This document shows, piece by piece, positions 47,065 to 57,489 of a stretch of DNA of 64,000 bases. The DNA lies in NCBI GenBank assembly GCA_903862415.1, contig CAIOYD010000037.1, positions 1-64,000 of the forward strand, in the 5' to 3' direction. Made by a program: the position numbers and the translations under genes. The notes under the pieces were generated by a model. The model did no database searches. It was given only the letters and a program-made list of their open reading frames with translations, and had not been told where the DNA came from. The first letter of the stretch is position 1, and each line of letters begins with the position of its first letter. This stretch comes from an uncultured Oxalobacteraceae bacterium. Lineage in GTDB: Bacteria; Pseudomonadota; Gammaproteobacteria; Burkholderiales; Burkholderiaceae_D.

Positions 47065-47078
47065 GTTATTCCTCTGGC

Positions 47079-49436
47079 TCAGTGATTAAACAGCGCTGAA
47101 CCGCGCACCGGGGTTTTACGAGGCCAGACTTTATCAAGCAAGACCGCAATCGCTGGCAAGGCTGTCATGGCCATGATCAGATTGACGATAAACATGAACG
47201 CCAGCAGTTTACCCATATCGGCCTGGAATTTCAGTTCCGAGAACGACCAGGTGGCTACGCCGATAGCGAGCGTGATGGCGGTGAATATGGTCGCCATACC
47301 GACTTCCAGAATCGCGTGTTCGAGCGCATGCTTCATCGACTCACCCTGTACCAGATGCATTTGCAGGCGGTTGTAAATGTAGAAGGCATAATCGACACCG
47401 ATACCGACAGCAAGCACCATCACCGGCAGGGTCGCCACGGTCAGACCGATATTGAATTCTTTCATGAACCAGTAACCGATAAAGGTCGACAGCGTCAGCG
47501 GCAGGCAGCAGGCAATCACGGCACGGATGTCGCGATACGCCAGCAACACCAGCACGGCAATTGCAAGGTACACATTGAGCATCATCGGCAATTCGCTGCG
47601 CTCGACCTCTTCATTGGTCGCCGCCAACACACCGGCATTGCCGGAAGCCAGGCGAATTTTGACGCCTTCCATCGGATAGGTGGTACGGAACTGTTTAACC
47701 GCGCCAATGAGTCGATTAATCGTCACGGCCTTGTGGTCAGCCAGATAGATATGCACCGCCGACATGCTGCAGTCGGTATTAACAAAACCACGTCCGCGAC
47801 CGATTTCAGTGGCCAGACCGGAATAATTGACCGGATCAAGAGGCACCACTTCCATCTTGGGATTGCCTTCGTTATAGCCCTGATTGTAAGAACGCAGCTC
47901 GCCGGAAAAACTCTTGATGGCTTTGACGCCGTCGATGTTTTCTACCGATGCGACAAAGTCGTCCTGGTACTTGGCGATATTGACGGAACCACAGGAATTG
48001 GGTGGCGACTGAAACACCACCGTCAACCAGTCCAGACCCATATCATAGGAAGCAGCAATGGAAGCCGCATCGCGGTTAAAGCGTGCATCTTCACGCAATT
48101 CCGGTGCACCAGGCTGGACCGTACCCACCACCCGGTCACGACTTTGCCACACTGCCATGGCAAACACGAACACGGAAATTGTAGCGACGATCATGGCATT
48201 GCGCGGCTCGGCAATATGCGACAGGCCACGCAACCAGCCGGAACGCTGTTCACGTTTGAGCATCGAGCTTTTGGCAAACTCGCTGGTAAAGTTAAAGTAC
48301 GAAGCGGCCACTGGCAAGAGCACCAGGTTGGTCAGAATTTTATAGGTTACACCGATGGCTGACACCACAGCGAGTTCTTTGACCATGGGAATCGGAATCA
48401 GCAACAGCGTGATGAACGACACCATAGCAGTCACCAGAGCAAGCACGCCCGGCACAAATAAACCACCAAAACTCAGCCGTGCGGCTTCATAGGTTTTATG
48501 CCCGTGGGCGATTTCACGCACGATGTAATTAATTTGCTGCACACCGTGTGAGACACCGATGGCGAACACTAAAAACGGTACCAGTACCGCCAACGGATCG
48601 AGACCATAGCCCATCAGGTTGAGGGTGCCGAACTGCCACACCAGCGAGGTCAGCGAACAGAAAATCGGCAAGATTGTCAAACGCACCGAACGGCAGTACC
48701 AGTACACCGCCAGTGCAGTAAGCAGTAAAGCAATGCCACAGAAGACCAGTACAGAGGAAGCGCCCTCGGAAATATCGCCGATCTGTTTGGCGAAACCGAT
48801 GATTTGAATTTCATATTTACTATCTTCAAACACGCCACGAATTTGCTGGTTTAACAAACGGTTATAAGCGATGTAATCGAGTTTTTTACCATCTTTGTCG
48901 GCTTCACCGATTTCTGCGGTAATCATGGCACTGGTTTCATCGTGCGACACCAGCGTACCGATAAAGCCGCCTTCGGAAGTCGCGGTGCGGATTTTATCGA
49001 TAGCGGCCTGGTCGAGCGAATCGACCGTCACAGTACCGGGAATCACCGGCTGGGCGGTAAAGCCTTCTTCGGTAATTTGATTGACAAAACTATTTGGCGT
49101 CCACAGGGACTGCACGCCCAGCCGATCGATGTTAGGCAGCAGGCTGACAGCCTGCGTGACTTTATATAAGTGTTCCAGACCGTCTTTGGTCCAGATAGTA
49201 CCTTTGGGATCGCGCACCTTCACCACCACTGTTAAGCGGTTGGCGCCAAACAGCTGGTCGCGGTATTCCAGAAAGGTTTTGACGTATTCGTGGTTGGTCG
49301 GCATTTGCTTTTCAAACCCGGCATCCATATGCAGACGCACGCCAAACACAGCCATGACCAGGGTGAGCACGACCGCAGAAATCAGCACATACAAACGCTG
49401 ACTAAACAGAAATTCTTCAAGTTTTTTGAAATTCAT
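47079..49436 (-). CDS. RND-superfamily exporter (MMPL/HpnN-like)
   Basis: A 785-residue pump with two repeats of one helix, a periplasmic domain of about 170 residues and five helices (first cluster about 225-420, second about 630-775). The repeat signature FLVFAIGVSHGVQQINYIVR and its partner LPVMVLAVGIGVDYAFYIYN carry the polar residues of TM4 and TM10. It is half-length in the periplasmic loops compared with HAE1 pumps and resembles the MMPL/HpnN/Patched-like group that moves lipids and other hydrophobic molecules. The gene lies between DUF1329 (68-base gap with a hairpin) and the YCF48-like gene. Substrate unknown. Confidence 0.9.
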   Translation of the reverse strand: MNFKKLEEFLFSQRLYVLISAVVLTLVMAVFGVRLHMDAGFEKQMPTNHEYVKTFLEYRDQLFGANRLTVVVKVRDPKGTIWTKDGLEHLYKVTQAVSLLPNIDRLGVQSLWTPNSFVNQITEEGFTAQPVIPGTVTVDSLDQAAIDKIRTATSEGGFIGTLVSHDETSAMITAEIGEADKDGKKLDYIAYNRLLNQQIRGVFEDSKYEIQIIGFAKQIGDISEGASSVLVFCGIALLLTALAVYWYCRSVRLTILPIFCSLTSLVWQFGTLNLMGYGLDPLAVLVPFLVFAIGVSHGVQQINYIVREIAHGHKTYEAARLSFGGLFVPGVLALVTAMVSFITLLLIPIPMVKELAVVSAIGVTYKILTNLVLLPVAASYFNFTSEFAKSSMLKREQRSGWLRGLSHIAEPRNAMIVATISVFVFAMAVWQSRDRVVGTVQPGAPELREDARFNRDAASIAASYDMGLDWLTVVFQSPPNSCGSVNIAKYQDDFVASVENIDGVKAIKSFSGELRSYNQGYNEGNPKMEVVPLDPVNYSGLATEIGRGRGFVNTDCSMSAVHIYLADHKAVTINRLIGAVKQFRTTYPMEGVKIRLASGNAGVLAATNEEVERSELPMMLNVYLAIAVLVLLAYRDIRAVIACCLPLTLSTFIGYWFMKEFNIGLTVATLPVMVLAVGIGVDYAFYIYNRLQMHLVQGESMKHALEHAILEVGMATIFTAITLAIGVATWSFSELKFQADMGKLLAFMFIVNLIMAMTALPAIAVLLDKVWPRKTPVRGSALFNH

Positions 49437-49450
49437 TTTAAATCCAATGA

Positions 49451-49484
49451 GTCCTGTGCTGCCGCCATGACGGCAGCGCAGGAC
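49451..49484 (-). other. Intra-operon hairpin between DUF1329 and the RND exporter
   Basis: GTCCTGTGCTGCCG and CGGCAGCGCAGGAC form a 14-bp stem with one mismatch or wobble pair and a 6-base loop, centred in the 68-base gap. There is no U-run in the direction of transcription, so it is more likely a processing or stability element than a terminator. It would let the barrel and periplasmic genes be expressed above the pump. Confidence 0.65.
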
Positions 49485-49504
49485 TTTATCACATCAAGAG
49501 TCGA

Positions 49505-50890
49505 TTAACGTTCGCTGATGGAACGTAAGTTTTCCGGCGTGTAGAAGTTCATGCTGAAGCGTTTGTCTTCGCTGGTGTCAGACAGGAATTTCGTGTCTTT
49601 ACCACCACCGAGTACATTCGAATCTGTCACATAACGACCATTGGTGAGATCATGGTAATAATCGAGCGTGGCATTTTCACAGGCATTGATTTCCCATGCC
49701 GGCATAATTCCCGCTTCTTTATTGCGCCACAATTTACCACTTGAATCGTAGTCTTCGGCCACGGCAGCCAGCCAGGTATCTTCATCCAGATAAAACACTT
49801 TTTTGGAGACACTGTGACGGGCATCTTTTTTCAGATCACCTTCAATTACCCAGACGCGATGCAACTCATAGCGACGCACATCGTTATCCACGAACGGTGC
49901 CTGACCGACTGCCTTGTGACGCAAATCCACTGATGGGAAAGCATTGTAAGGAATGTAGATTTCTTTTTTACCGACAATTTTCCAGTTAAAGCGATCCGGA
50001 TTACCGTAGTACATGAACAGGCCGTCATTCGGGTACTGATTTTCAAAACCGATCAGCGGTGCATCGTAGGCGTAGGATGGCAGACGACGAACGCGACGCT
50101 GGCCGGTAAAGTAGTAGAACGATTCCACATCTTTATCGAAGTAGTACGTCTGGATCAGTTTCTGACCCGCCAGAGCTACCGGTTCAGTAAAGCCATAATA
50201 GAAGCCCTGCTGAATACCATTGACGCTGGCAGGTGAATTGGTGCCCTTTTTACCCCATGGGAAATACGCCATCTGATCCCAGCGGGTCACGATACCGGCA
50301 GTGGTACCTGGTTTTGGTGACACTGTAGTGTAAGCATCTGGCCACCAGATACCGACACCCTGGTAACGCATAATGTAGTTCCACATGGCTTCGATACCAG
50401 ACTTAGGCAATGGGAATGGCACGCCTGGCAAATCGGCTTCTTCCAGTGCCCAGCCATTGGCGGCGATCTTGGATTTGGTCACGCCTTTTTTGGTGTTGTC
50501 GAGCACGAAATCAGGATAAGAACATTCGCGGTGTGAAGGATACACGCGCATTTCATAACCCTTGTTTTCCGTGATCATGGCAGCCTGACCAGGGGTGATT
50601 TTGTCTTTATACTTGGCCAGATTGGCGGCATTGATGACGAATAATGCCTTTTCGTCTTTATTGCCCCAGGATTCAATCCGGTTCATGCCGTAGTGCCAGC
50701 TACCGACCGGTTTGTTGGTCGCACCACTCCATTTTGGAATTGTGCCATCGGCGTTACCGGACGGATCAGCACCGACAGGTGTGAGTGTGGTGCCGAGCTT
50801 GGCGATTTCTTCAGCGCTTGGTGCTGCGCTGACTTGGGTCATCGTGCTGCACAGGGCCAGAGCCAATACAGTAAATTTCAGGTTTTTCAT
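49505..50890 (-). CDS. DUF1329 periplasmic protein (LolA-like fold suspected)
   Basis: A 461-residue exported protein with signal peptide MKNLKFTVLALALCSTMTQVSA and mature start near APSAEEIAKLG. The family blocks GTLTPVGADPSGNADGTIPKW, RVYPSHRECSYPDF, RRVRRLPSYAYDAP, YELHRVWVIEGDLK and WLAAVAEDYDSSGKLWR are present. From memory the DUF1329 fold is related to LolA/LolB carriers, which bind acyl chains in a half-barrel; this is not visible in the sequence. It follows the DUF1302 barrel gene by 18 bases with AGAGGA before the ATG. The obvious model is a periplasmic shuttle between the pump and the barrel. Confidence 0.88.
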   Translation of the reverse strand: MKNLKFTVLALALCSTMTQVSAAPSAEEIAKLGTTLTPVGADPSGNADGTIPKWSGATNKPVGSWHYGMNRIESWGNKDEKALFVINAANLAKYKDKITPGQAAMITENKGYEMRVYPSHRECSYPDFVLDNTKKGVTKSKIAANGWALEEADLPGVPFPLPKSGIEAMWNYIMRYQGVGIWWPDAYTTVSPKPGTTAGIVTRWDQMAYFPWGKKGTNSPASVNGIQQGFYYGFTEPVALAGQKLIQTYYFDKDVESFYYFTGQRRVRRLPSYAYDAPLIGFENQYPNDGLFMYYGNPDRFNWKIVGKKEIYIPYNAFPSVDLRHKAVGQAPFVDNDVRRYELHRVWVIEGDLKKDARHSVSKKVFYLDEDTWLAAVAEDYDSSGKLWRNKEAGIMPAWEINACENATLDYYHDLTNGRYVTDSNVLGGGKDTKFLSDTSEDKRFSMNFYTPENLRSISER

Positions 50891-50908
50891 GGTGAATCCT
50901 CTGATTGA

Positions 50909-52732
50909 TTAATAGTTATAGGTTAAGAAGGCGCCGACCATGTTGCGGTCTTTGTACGGTTGTGCGCCAACAATTTTTCCACCGGAGAAGGCGGTAAAGT
51001 TAATCCCGGCCTGCCATTTGGTTGGATTTTGGTTGAGCAACATATAGAAATTGAGTGACTGAGCACCATTGAGATAGGTGCCGGCCGGATTCGGTGTGTA
51101 ACCGGAAATGGCTTTATACAGTGTTACCCCTGGTGTGAGCTGCCAGCCAGTGAAAACCGAGCCATCGTAAGTCCAGTTGAAATCGACAATGCCGCCCGTG
51201 GATACAGGTGTGCCCACTGGCTGAACTGCACCGGAATGATCCAGGAAGGCAATGCCGCCGGCATCAACCGCCTGAAATACCGTTGTGCCATTCATGGTTT
51301 GCGACACGACTGGTTTCAAACCCGGATAGTAGGTGGCAACACCTTCCATGGTTAACGTGGCCGACTCCGCTTTGAGCAAACTCTTCATGATCACCGGGTC
51401 ATCGCTTGGTGTCAGTGTCGACTGCGCCGTCAAATGCCATTCCCATTTTTTCATGTCTTTATACAGCGGACATTGCAGCGAGCCTTTAGGACCGCTGAAA
51501 GCCAGATAGTTGGTCATGGCATCGAGTGGACTGGCCGAAGCAAAGCAACCTGCCAGGGCAATCGCATCTTTCGGACGATAGGACAGTTCCGAACCGATAG
51601 CCCAGTTACCCACTTGCAGATTGGTGCTGGCGCCAAACAACTGACGGCCAGTCAAATACTTGGCTTGAATATCGCCACCACCGGAAACCGTCGGGTCATT
51701 CAGATACTGAAATACCGGTGATTTGTCCGTGTAATGCAGGTAGTAAAGACCATAATCCACGCCGGAACCTTCGGCCATGCGGTGGAAAGAAAGTCCGAAC
51801 TGACCGGCATTGCTGGATTTTTGATTTGGCAATGCGCCATCACCAACAAAGCCATTGGTACCGGCAAGAATTTGCTGATTGGCCGTCGCCAAATCAGCGG
51901 CGGACACTTTACTGCCGGAACCCAGATATTGCTGCGCATAGGCAGCGGCATTCGGACCAAAAGCATTGTAGTTATTGGTATCGAAGGAAATCGAATCCTG
52001 CGCACCACGACCAAAATAGTTGGCCGTTGACCAGTAGCTGCCGATGGCCGCATATTTATTGACCACATTATGGAACTGGAAGTAGGCTTCGGTATTCCAG
52101 CCGCTACCCAACTGACCGGCAAAGGTCAGCATAGGTGCTGGCAAAATGAATTCCTTGATCTGGGTACCAGGAATGAGTGATTTTTGGAAATCGGTCGCGG
52201 CGGAGGCATTGATACCGCCTAAAAGATACACGCTTTCACCCCAGTTAATTACCTGATTACCCAGACGCACACGCCATTGATTGTCATCGATGGTAAATTT
52301 GTGGCCAGCCCAGAAATCGAGCAACTGTACGCTGCCACTCATCTGGTTTTTAGCGGCTTGCGACATTTCGGTGTGTTCGGTTCTGGCCGCCATCGGATCA
52401 TAGAAGCCGGTAGCGCGAGCCATGAAATCCATACCGGTTGGTTTGTTCGTTGCCAGCAATTCGCTGGTCACTTTGGCCTGACCGGAAAAGAATTGGTCTT
52501 TTTTATAATTCAAATTACCATAATCGCCGCCACCCCATTCCGAGGCATTCCCGATCGACGTCAGGCTGGAGCTGGGATTACCAGCACGCATACCGCCAGC
52601 GACGGTGAACTGGGTATCCCAGGCACCTTTCCAGCTTTCGGACTCAAACGGTTCCGCACGTGCACCTGAATAGGCCAGCAAAATCGCTGCTGGCAGTACC
52701 GCTAACTTAACTAACTTATTGACTTGCTTCAT
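50909..52732 (-). CDS. DUF1302 outer-membrane beta-barrel protein
   Basis: A 607-residue exported protein. Signal peptide MKQVNKLVKLAVLPAAILLA ends at ARA-EPF; the mature protein opens with SWKGAWDTQFTVAGGMRAGN, typical of DUF1302, and has many amphipathic strands (DYGNLNYKKDQFFSGQAKVT, DYGLYYLHYTDKSPVFQYL, WHLTAQSTLTPS) and a C-terminal aromatic (FLTYNY). DUF1302 and DUF1329 genes nearly always occur together. In pseudomonads the pair is linked to growth on hydrophobic substrates, but the role is not settled. AGGAGA precedes the ATG. It lies 65 bases after the APC permease gene on the same strand. Confidence 0.9.
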   Translation of the reverse strand: MKQVNKLVKLAVLPAAILLAYSGARAEPFESESWKGAWDTQFTVAGGMRAGNPSSSLTSIGNASEWGGGDYGNLNYKKDQFFSGQAKVTSELLATNKPTGMDFMARATGFYDPMAARTEHTEMSQAAKNQMSGSVQLLDFWAGHKFTIDDNQWRVRLGNQVINWGESVYLLGGINASAATDFQKSLIPGTQIKEFILPAPMLTFAGQLGSGWNTEAYFQFHNVVNKYAAIGSYWSTANYFGRGAQDSISFDTNNYNAFGPNAAAYAQQYLGSGSKVSAADLATANQQILAGTNGFVGDGALPNQKSSNAGQFGLSFHRMAEGSGVDYGLYYLHYTDKSPVFQYLNDPTVSGGGDIQAKYLTGRQLFGASTNLQVGNWAIGSELSYRPKDAIALAGCFASASPLDAMTNYLAFSGPKGSLQCPLYKDMKKWEWHLTAQSTLTPSDDPVIMKSLLKAESATLTMEGVATYYPGLKPVVSQTMNGTTVFQAVDAGGIAFLDHSGAVQPVGTPVSTGGIVDFNWTYDGSVFTGWQLTPGVTLYKAISGYTPNPAGTYLNGAQSLNFYMLLNQNPTKWQAGINFTAFSGGKIVGAQPYKDRNMVGAFLTYNY

Positions 52733-52797
52733 ACTGTCTCCTGGTAGATGGGTTAAGACCTGTATTTCCGATTGTTGTTATTGCTTTACTGCGGTCA

Positions 52798-54267
52798 CTA
52801 CATACTGCTTTGCTCTTCACTTAATTTCACTTGCTGATCCAGCGGACGTGCTACCAGCATATACATCAGCCCTGCGCCGATAACGATGGCCAGGGTCAGG
52901 ATCATGCCGTAATTCAGATACCATGGATCGGTGGGGGAACGTGGCCAGGCCAGATTGATGATGGCGCCGATACCAAACACGGCAGCAACTATATTCACCG
53001 GCAAAGCCCATTTACCCAGACGGAAAGCACCCTGAGGTACCCAGCCGTTTTTACGTGCATACAAGGCACCCAGTACGATCATCTGGAAGCACACGTAAAT
53101 TCCCATCGAGCCAAACACGATAATGGTTTTGGCCGCTTCTTCCATGAACAGCCCCATGAGAATAATCATCACCGGAATCACACCAGCTACCAGCAAGGCG
53201 TTGGCCGGTACCCGGGTGCGCGGTGAAATTTTTTCCAGCCAGCTGCTGCCGATAATCATTTTGTCGCGCGCATAGGCATGCAGCAAACGGCTGGCAGCGG
53301 CCTGCAGACTGAGCAGGCAGGAAAAGAACGACACCAGCACAATCGCAATCACCACACGGAAGCCGGTTTCACCCAGAGCGGTTTTCAACACGGTGGTGAC
53401 CGGATCAACATCCTTGCCCGAAATCGCTGCCGCCAGATCGGGAATGGCCAGCAACAAGGCCAGACAAACCAGCATCGCGGCCGCACCACCGATATAAATC
53501 GTCATGATCATGGCACGCGGAATCGCCCGGCTTGGATTGGGGGTTTCTTCGGCCACGTCGCCACAGGCTTCAAAACCGTAATAACAAAAGGTTGCGCCGA
53601 CCGAGGCTGCCAGCAGGGCTGGCACATAGCCGACGCCATGACCGAAGTTGTAGGTATTGAACAGAATACTGAAATCCTGCTGACGGGCAAACACCAGCAG
53701 ATAGATGCCAACACAGATAGCACCGACAATTTCACAGATAAAACCAAACATTGCTACCCGTGCCAGCAAACGTGTGCCCATCAGATTCAGAATCGTGGTG
53801 CTCACGACCGCCGTGGCGGCAATGGTGGCATTGGCAATCGGACTGAGCTCGATACCCAGCAGTTGAGCCACAAACGGCGCACCGCCCATGGAAACCGCGG
53901 CCAGCGTGGTCCAGAGTGCCCACATATAAATCCAGCCGGCCATCCAGGCCCAGCGCACACCTACCAGACGACGTGCCCACGGATACAAACCACCGGAGAT
54001 CGGATATTGCGACACCACTTCACCGAAAATCAGGCATACCATCAACTGACCGGCACCGACCAACAGATAAGTCCAGAACATCGGTGGACCACCGGCCATG
54101 ATGGCCAGGGCAAACACCGAATACACCCCGACCACCGGAGACAGATAGGTAAAGCCGAGAGAAAAGTTTTCCCACAAACTCATCGAGCGTTCAAACGTGG
54201 GCGTATAACCCAGTGCCGCCAGTTGCGCGGCATCTTCGTCCTGAGTAGAAACTGTATTGCTATCCAT
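52798..54267 (-). CDS. APC-family amino acid / polyamine-type permease
   Basis: A 489-residue, 12-helix permease of the amino acid-polyamine-organocation superfamily. The first helix region has FSLGFTYLSPVVGVYSVFALAI (the unwound substrate-binding TM1) and the conserved GEVVSQYPISGGLYPWAR follows; FCYYGFEACGDVAEETPNPSRAIPRA is the TM6 region. It is closest in style to GABA/putrescine permeases. It starts nine bases after patD, whose product oxidises aminobutyraldehyde to GABA, so import or exchange of GABA, putrescine or a related amine is the likely role; the substrate is not proven. Confidence 0.88.
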   Translation of the reverse strand: MDSNTVSTQDEDAAQLAALGYTPTFERSMSLWENFSLGFTYLSPVVGVYSVFALAIMAGGPPMFWTYLLVGAGQLMVCLIFGEVVSQYPISGGLYPWARRLVGVRWAWMAGWIYMWALWTTLAAVSMGGAPFVAQLLGIELSPIANATIAATAVVSTTILNLMGTRLLARVAMFGFICEIVGAICVGIYLLVFARQQDFSILFNTYNFGHGVGYVPALLAASVGATFCYYGFEACGDVAEETPNPSRAIPRAMIMTIYIGGAAAMLVCLALLLAIPDLAAAISGKDVDPVTTVLKTALGETGFRVVIAIVLVSFFSCLLSLQAAASRLLHAYARDKMIIGSSWLEKISPRTRVPANALLVAGVIPVMIILMGLFMEEAAKTIIVFGSMGIYVCFQMIVLGALYARKNGWVPQGAFRLGKWALPVNIVAAVFGIGAIINLAWPRSPTDPWYLNYGMILTLAIVIGAGLMYMLVARPLDQQVKLSEEQSSM

Positions 54268-54276
54268 AATTACCTT

Positions 54277-55716
54277 TTATAACTTAATCATGACGTGACG
54301 TGCACAGGTGTATTCTTCCAGTGCATAAATAGACTGATCCTTGCCGTAGCCGGATTTTTTCATGCCACCGTGCGGCATTTCTGCGGTCAGCATGAAATGG
54401 GTATTCACCCAGGTGGTGCCATACTGCAGTTCTGAAGCCACGCGCATGGCTTTGCTGACGTCTTTCGACCAGACCGATGAGGCCAGACCGAAATCGGAAT
54501 CATTGGCCAGCGCAATCGCTTCATCAACGTCATTAAACGGCGTGACCGTGACCACAGGACCAAACACTTCCTTGCGCACGATTTCATCCGACTGTTTGGC
54601 ATGGGCAATCACGGTAGGCTCGTAGAAAAAGCCGCGGCGTTTGGCGATGCGACCACCGGTGACGACTTCGATATGCTTGCTTTCCTGGGCGCGTTGAACA
54701 AACGCTGCCACCCGACCACGCTGACGTTCGGAAATACACGGACCCATTTCCACGCCCTGATCGTGCTGCTCACCCACCCGGATTGTTGCCACCGCCGCGC
54801 CGAAATCAGCCACGAATTTATCGTAAATGCCTTTATGCGCATACACCCGGCAGGCAGCTGTGCAATCCTGACCGGCATTGTAAAAACCAAAGGTGCGGAT
54901 GCCTTCGACTGCGGCTTCCAGATCGGCGTCATCAAAAATGATGACTGGTGCCTTGCCACCGAGTTCCAGATGCGTGCGTTTGATGCCTTTGGAGGCAGCA
55001 TCGAGGACTTTCTGACCGGTTGAAACATCGCCAGTGAGAGAAATCATGCGCACCAGCGGATGATTGATCAGTGGTGAGCCTACCGGTTCACCGCGACCAC
55101 AAACAATGTTGATCACGCCGGGCGGGAAAATTTCTGCGATCAGTTCGGCCAGTTTAAGTGTTGACAGCGGGGTTTGTTCCGATGGCTTCAATACGATGGT
55201 GTTACCAGCGGCAATCGCCGGGCAGATTTTCCACGCTGCCATCAGCAGGGGATAATTCCACGGTGCGATCGAGGCGATCACTCCGATCGGATCGCGCCGG
55301 ATCATGCTGGTGTGGCCAGCCAGATATTCACCGGCGGCCGAGCCATTCATGGTGCGGGCAGCACCAGCATAAAAACGGAATACGTCAGCAATGGCGGGAA
55401 TTTCGTCATTCAGCATGGCCTGATAAGGTTTGCCGGTATTGTTGGATTCAATCAGGGCAATTTCTTTGCCGTTGAGTTCAATCAAATCCGCCACCTTGAG
55501 CAACATGCGCGCACGTTCACGCGCCGGAGTGCGGCTCCAGCTGGCAAAAGCGGCGTTAGCCACATTCACGGCCCGATCAATTTGTGCATGTGAAGCTTGC
55601 GGAACTTCGCAAATGATTTCTTCAGTGGCCGGATTGATGATTTGTTCAGCCACTTCATCGCCAGAGACGAATTGACCATCGATGAACAGTTCAGTGCGTA
55701 ATGTAGGTTTTTTCAT
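54277..55716 (-). CDS. patD: Gamma-aminobutyraldehyde dehydrogenase (PatD/YdcW type)
   Basis: A 479-residue NAD-dependent aldehyde dehydrogenase that oxidises 4-aminobutanal (from putrescine) to GABA. Motifs: [20 protein letters not shown], the catalytic Glu in [18 protein letters not shown] and the catalytic Cys in [15 protein letters not shown], the last being characteristic of the YdcW group. [20 protein letters not shown] closes the protein. It sits downstream of ydcV, the same order as E. coli ydcSTUV-patD. An APC permease follows after nine bases. Confidence 0.93.
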   Translation of the reverse strand: MKKPTLRTELFIDGQFVSGDEVAEQIINPATEEIICEVPQASHAQIDRAVNVANAAFASWSRTPARERARMLLKVADLIELNGKEIALIESNNTGKPYQAMLNDEIPAIADVFRFYAGAARTMNGSAAGEYLAGHTSMIRRDPIGVIASIAPWNYPLLMAAWKICPAIAAGNTIVLKPSEQTPLSTLKLAELIAEIFPPGVINIVCGRGEPVGSPLINHPLVRMISLTGDVSTGQKVLDAASKGIKRTHLELGGKAPVIIFDDADLEAAVEGIRTFGFYNAGQDCTAACRVYAHKGIYDKFVADFGAAVATIRVGEQHDQGVEMGPCISERQRGRVAAFVQRAQESKHIEVVTGGRIAKRRGFFYEPTVIAHAKQSDEIVRKEVFGPVVTVTPFNDVDEAIALANDSDFGLASSVWSKDVSKAMRVASELQYGTTWVNTHFMLTAEMPHGGMKKSGYGKDQSIYALEEYTCARHVMIKL

Positions 55717-55751
55717 AGTTTTTAGTGGAGTCGAAAATTAAAAGTAAGGCG

Positions 55752-56567
55752 CTACTTGACTGCCCCTTCCGTTCCCTCGGTTCCCATTGTCATCCGGTAA
55801 GCTGCGATGATGGGTATTGTTGTGACTAGCGTAATAAGTAAAGCGACGACATTAGTGACGGGCATATCGCGCGGCTTGGTGAGCTGATTAAGCAACCAGA
55901 CCGGCAAGGTGCGTTGCGATCCTGCGGTAAAGGTAGTGACGATAATTTCATCGAAACTCAGAGCAAAAGCTAAAATCCCGCCCGCCAGCACGGCTGTGGC
56001 CATGCCCGGCAAAACGATATGACGAAAAGTCTGAAAGGCATTGGAACCCAGATCCATGGAACATTCAATCAGGCTGACCGGAATCCGACGTAACCTGGCG
56101 ACGACGTTGTTGTACACCATGACCACGCAAAAGGTGGTGTGACCGATGACGATCGTCAGCAAACCAGGTTCCAGATCAAGCAGCCGCAGTGACGACAGCA
56201 AAGCTATGCCGGTAATAATGCCAGGCAGCGCAATCGGCAGATTGAACATCAGATGCAGCGTTTCACGGCCGGGAAATTCACGCCGGTAGACAGCCAGCGC
56301 GGCCATGGTGCCGAGCACGATGGCCAGCAGTGACGCCAGTGTGGCCACTTCCAGCGACAACAGTGCGGCCTGCAACATATCGCTGCGTTCAAACGCTTTG
56401 GAAAACCATTTCAGGGTAAAGCCGGAGAGCGGAAACGTGAAGGCACTGCTTTCATCGTTAAAGGCATACATGGCGATCACCAGAATCGGAAACAGCATAA
56501 ACAGCATGCCAGCGGCAACCGCCAGTTTGAGCAGCCATGGGGCCTTTGGTTTATCGTCAGAGTGCAT
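55752..56567 (-). CDS. ydcV: Polyamine-type ABC transporter permease (YdcV/PotC)
   Basis: A 271-residue inner-membrane permease with six helices and the EAA loop [25 protein letters not shown] (cytoplasmic contact with the ATPase). I start at the ATG at 56567, which has GGGAG nine bases upstream and overlaps the end of ydcU by 11 bases; the frame itself is open to 56615. Length matches E. coli YdcV (264). It pairs with YdcU to form the channel. Confidence 0.93.
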   Translation of the reverse strand: MHSDDKPKAPWLLKLAVAAGMLFMLFPILVIAMYAFNDESSAFTFPLSGFTLKWFSKAFERSDMLQAALLSLEVATLASLLAIVLGTMAALAVYRREFPGRETLHLMFNLPIALPGIITGIALLSSLRLLDLEPGLLTIVIGHTTFCVVMVYNNVVARLRRIPVSLIECSMDLGSNAFQTFRHIVLPGMATAVLAGGILAFALSFDEIIVTTFTAGSQRTLPVWLLNQLTKPRDMPVTNVVALLITLVTTIPIIAAYRMTMGTEGTEGAVK

Positions 56568-57489
56568 CAAACGCTCCCAGTTTTTTGGCCAGCCACAGCC
56601 ACGCACCGACCACAATCACCGGAATCACTGTCAGCGCTGCCGCCAGCGGAACATTACCGATCGCACCCTGATATTTATACACAGCAGTGCCGAGAAAATC
56701 GCCCGAGGGACCGACAACGGTGGGAATAATATAGTCACCAAAAGTGAGACAAAAAGTAAAGATCGAACCAGCGGCCACACCGGGAATCGACAACGGTAAA
56801 ACCACGTTGCGAAAGGTTTTTCCCGGAGTCGCGCCCAGATCGGCCGAGGCATTGAGCAGCGAGGGGGAAATCCGTTCCACCGAGGCTTGGATTGGTAAAA
56901 TCATGAACGGCAGCCACATATAGGTGAACACCAGAAACCTTCCCAGATGCGAGGTGGCCAGGGTATTGCCGCCAACACCGGGCACGGCCAGCACCAGACC
57001 AAGCACATCATTGAGACCCAGGCTGGCAATAAACCATTGCGCTATCCCCTGCTTGGCCAGAATCACGGTCCAGGCGTAAGTTTTGACGATGTAGCTGGCC
57101 CACATCGGTATCATCACCGCCACATACATCAGACCTTTCATGCGACCACTGGCATAACGCGCCATGTAATACGAAATCGGATAGCCGATTACCGCACAAG
57201 CCAGCGTGACGGCTAAGGCGGTGGTGAAGGTGCGCAGCAAAATATCCAGATGGGCTGGTTCAGTAAACACCAGCTTGAAGTTATCCAGCGTCAGGGTGGA
57301 ACTGACGGTCATGGAAAATTCATCAAAGCTGTACAGGCTTTGCATTAACAGCGCTAACAGCGGCAAAATATAAAACACGGCAAACCACAATAACGGCGGC
57401 CCGAGCAACAGCCACAGCCGCAGATTCGGATGGCGGTACAGGCTGGTGGATAGTGCTCCGCCGGGTGTGGAAAAAGTCATGGCGCTCAT
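56557..57489 (-). CDS. ydcU: Polyamine-type ABC transporter permease (YdcU/PotB)
   Basis: A 310-residue permease with six helices (first [21 protein letters not shown]) and an EAA loop around [22 protein letters not shown]. Its ATG overlaps the ydcT stop (TGATG), and ydcV overlaps its 3' end, so translation of T-U-V is coupled. An alternative ATG lies three codons in. E. coli YdcU is 313 residues. Confidence 0.93.
   Translation of the reverse strand: MSAMTFSTPGGALSTSLYRHPNLRLWLLLGPPLLWFAVFYILPLLALLMQSLYSFDEFSMTVSSTLTLDNFKLVFTEPAHLDILLRTFTTALAVTLACAVIGYPISYYMARYASGRMKGLMYVAVMIPMWASYIVKTYAWTVILAKQGIAQWFIASLGLNDVLGLVLAVPGVGGNTLATSHLGRFLVFTYMWLPFMILPIQASVERISPSLLNASADLGATPGKTFRNVVLPLSIPGVAAGSIFTFCLTFGDYIIPTVVGPSGDFLGTAVYKYQGAIGNVPLAAALTVIPVIVVGAWLWLAKKLGAFDAL

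Noticed and set aside
47316-48362. Plus-strand open frame of 348 codons
   Set aside because: Antisense shadow of the RND/MMPL exporter; its product is His/Gln-rich low-complexity sequence without motifs.
53278-54282. Plus-strand open frame of 334 codons
   Set aside because: Antisense to the APC permease; composition (His, Gln, Arg, Thr) is that of a reversed membrane-protein gene.
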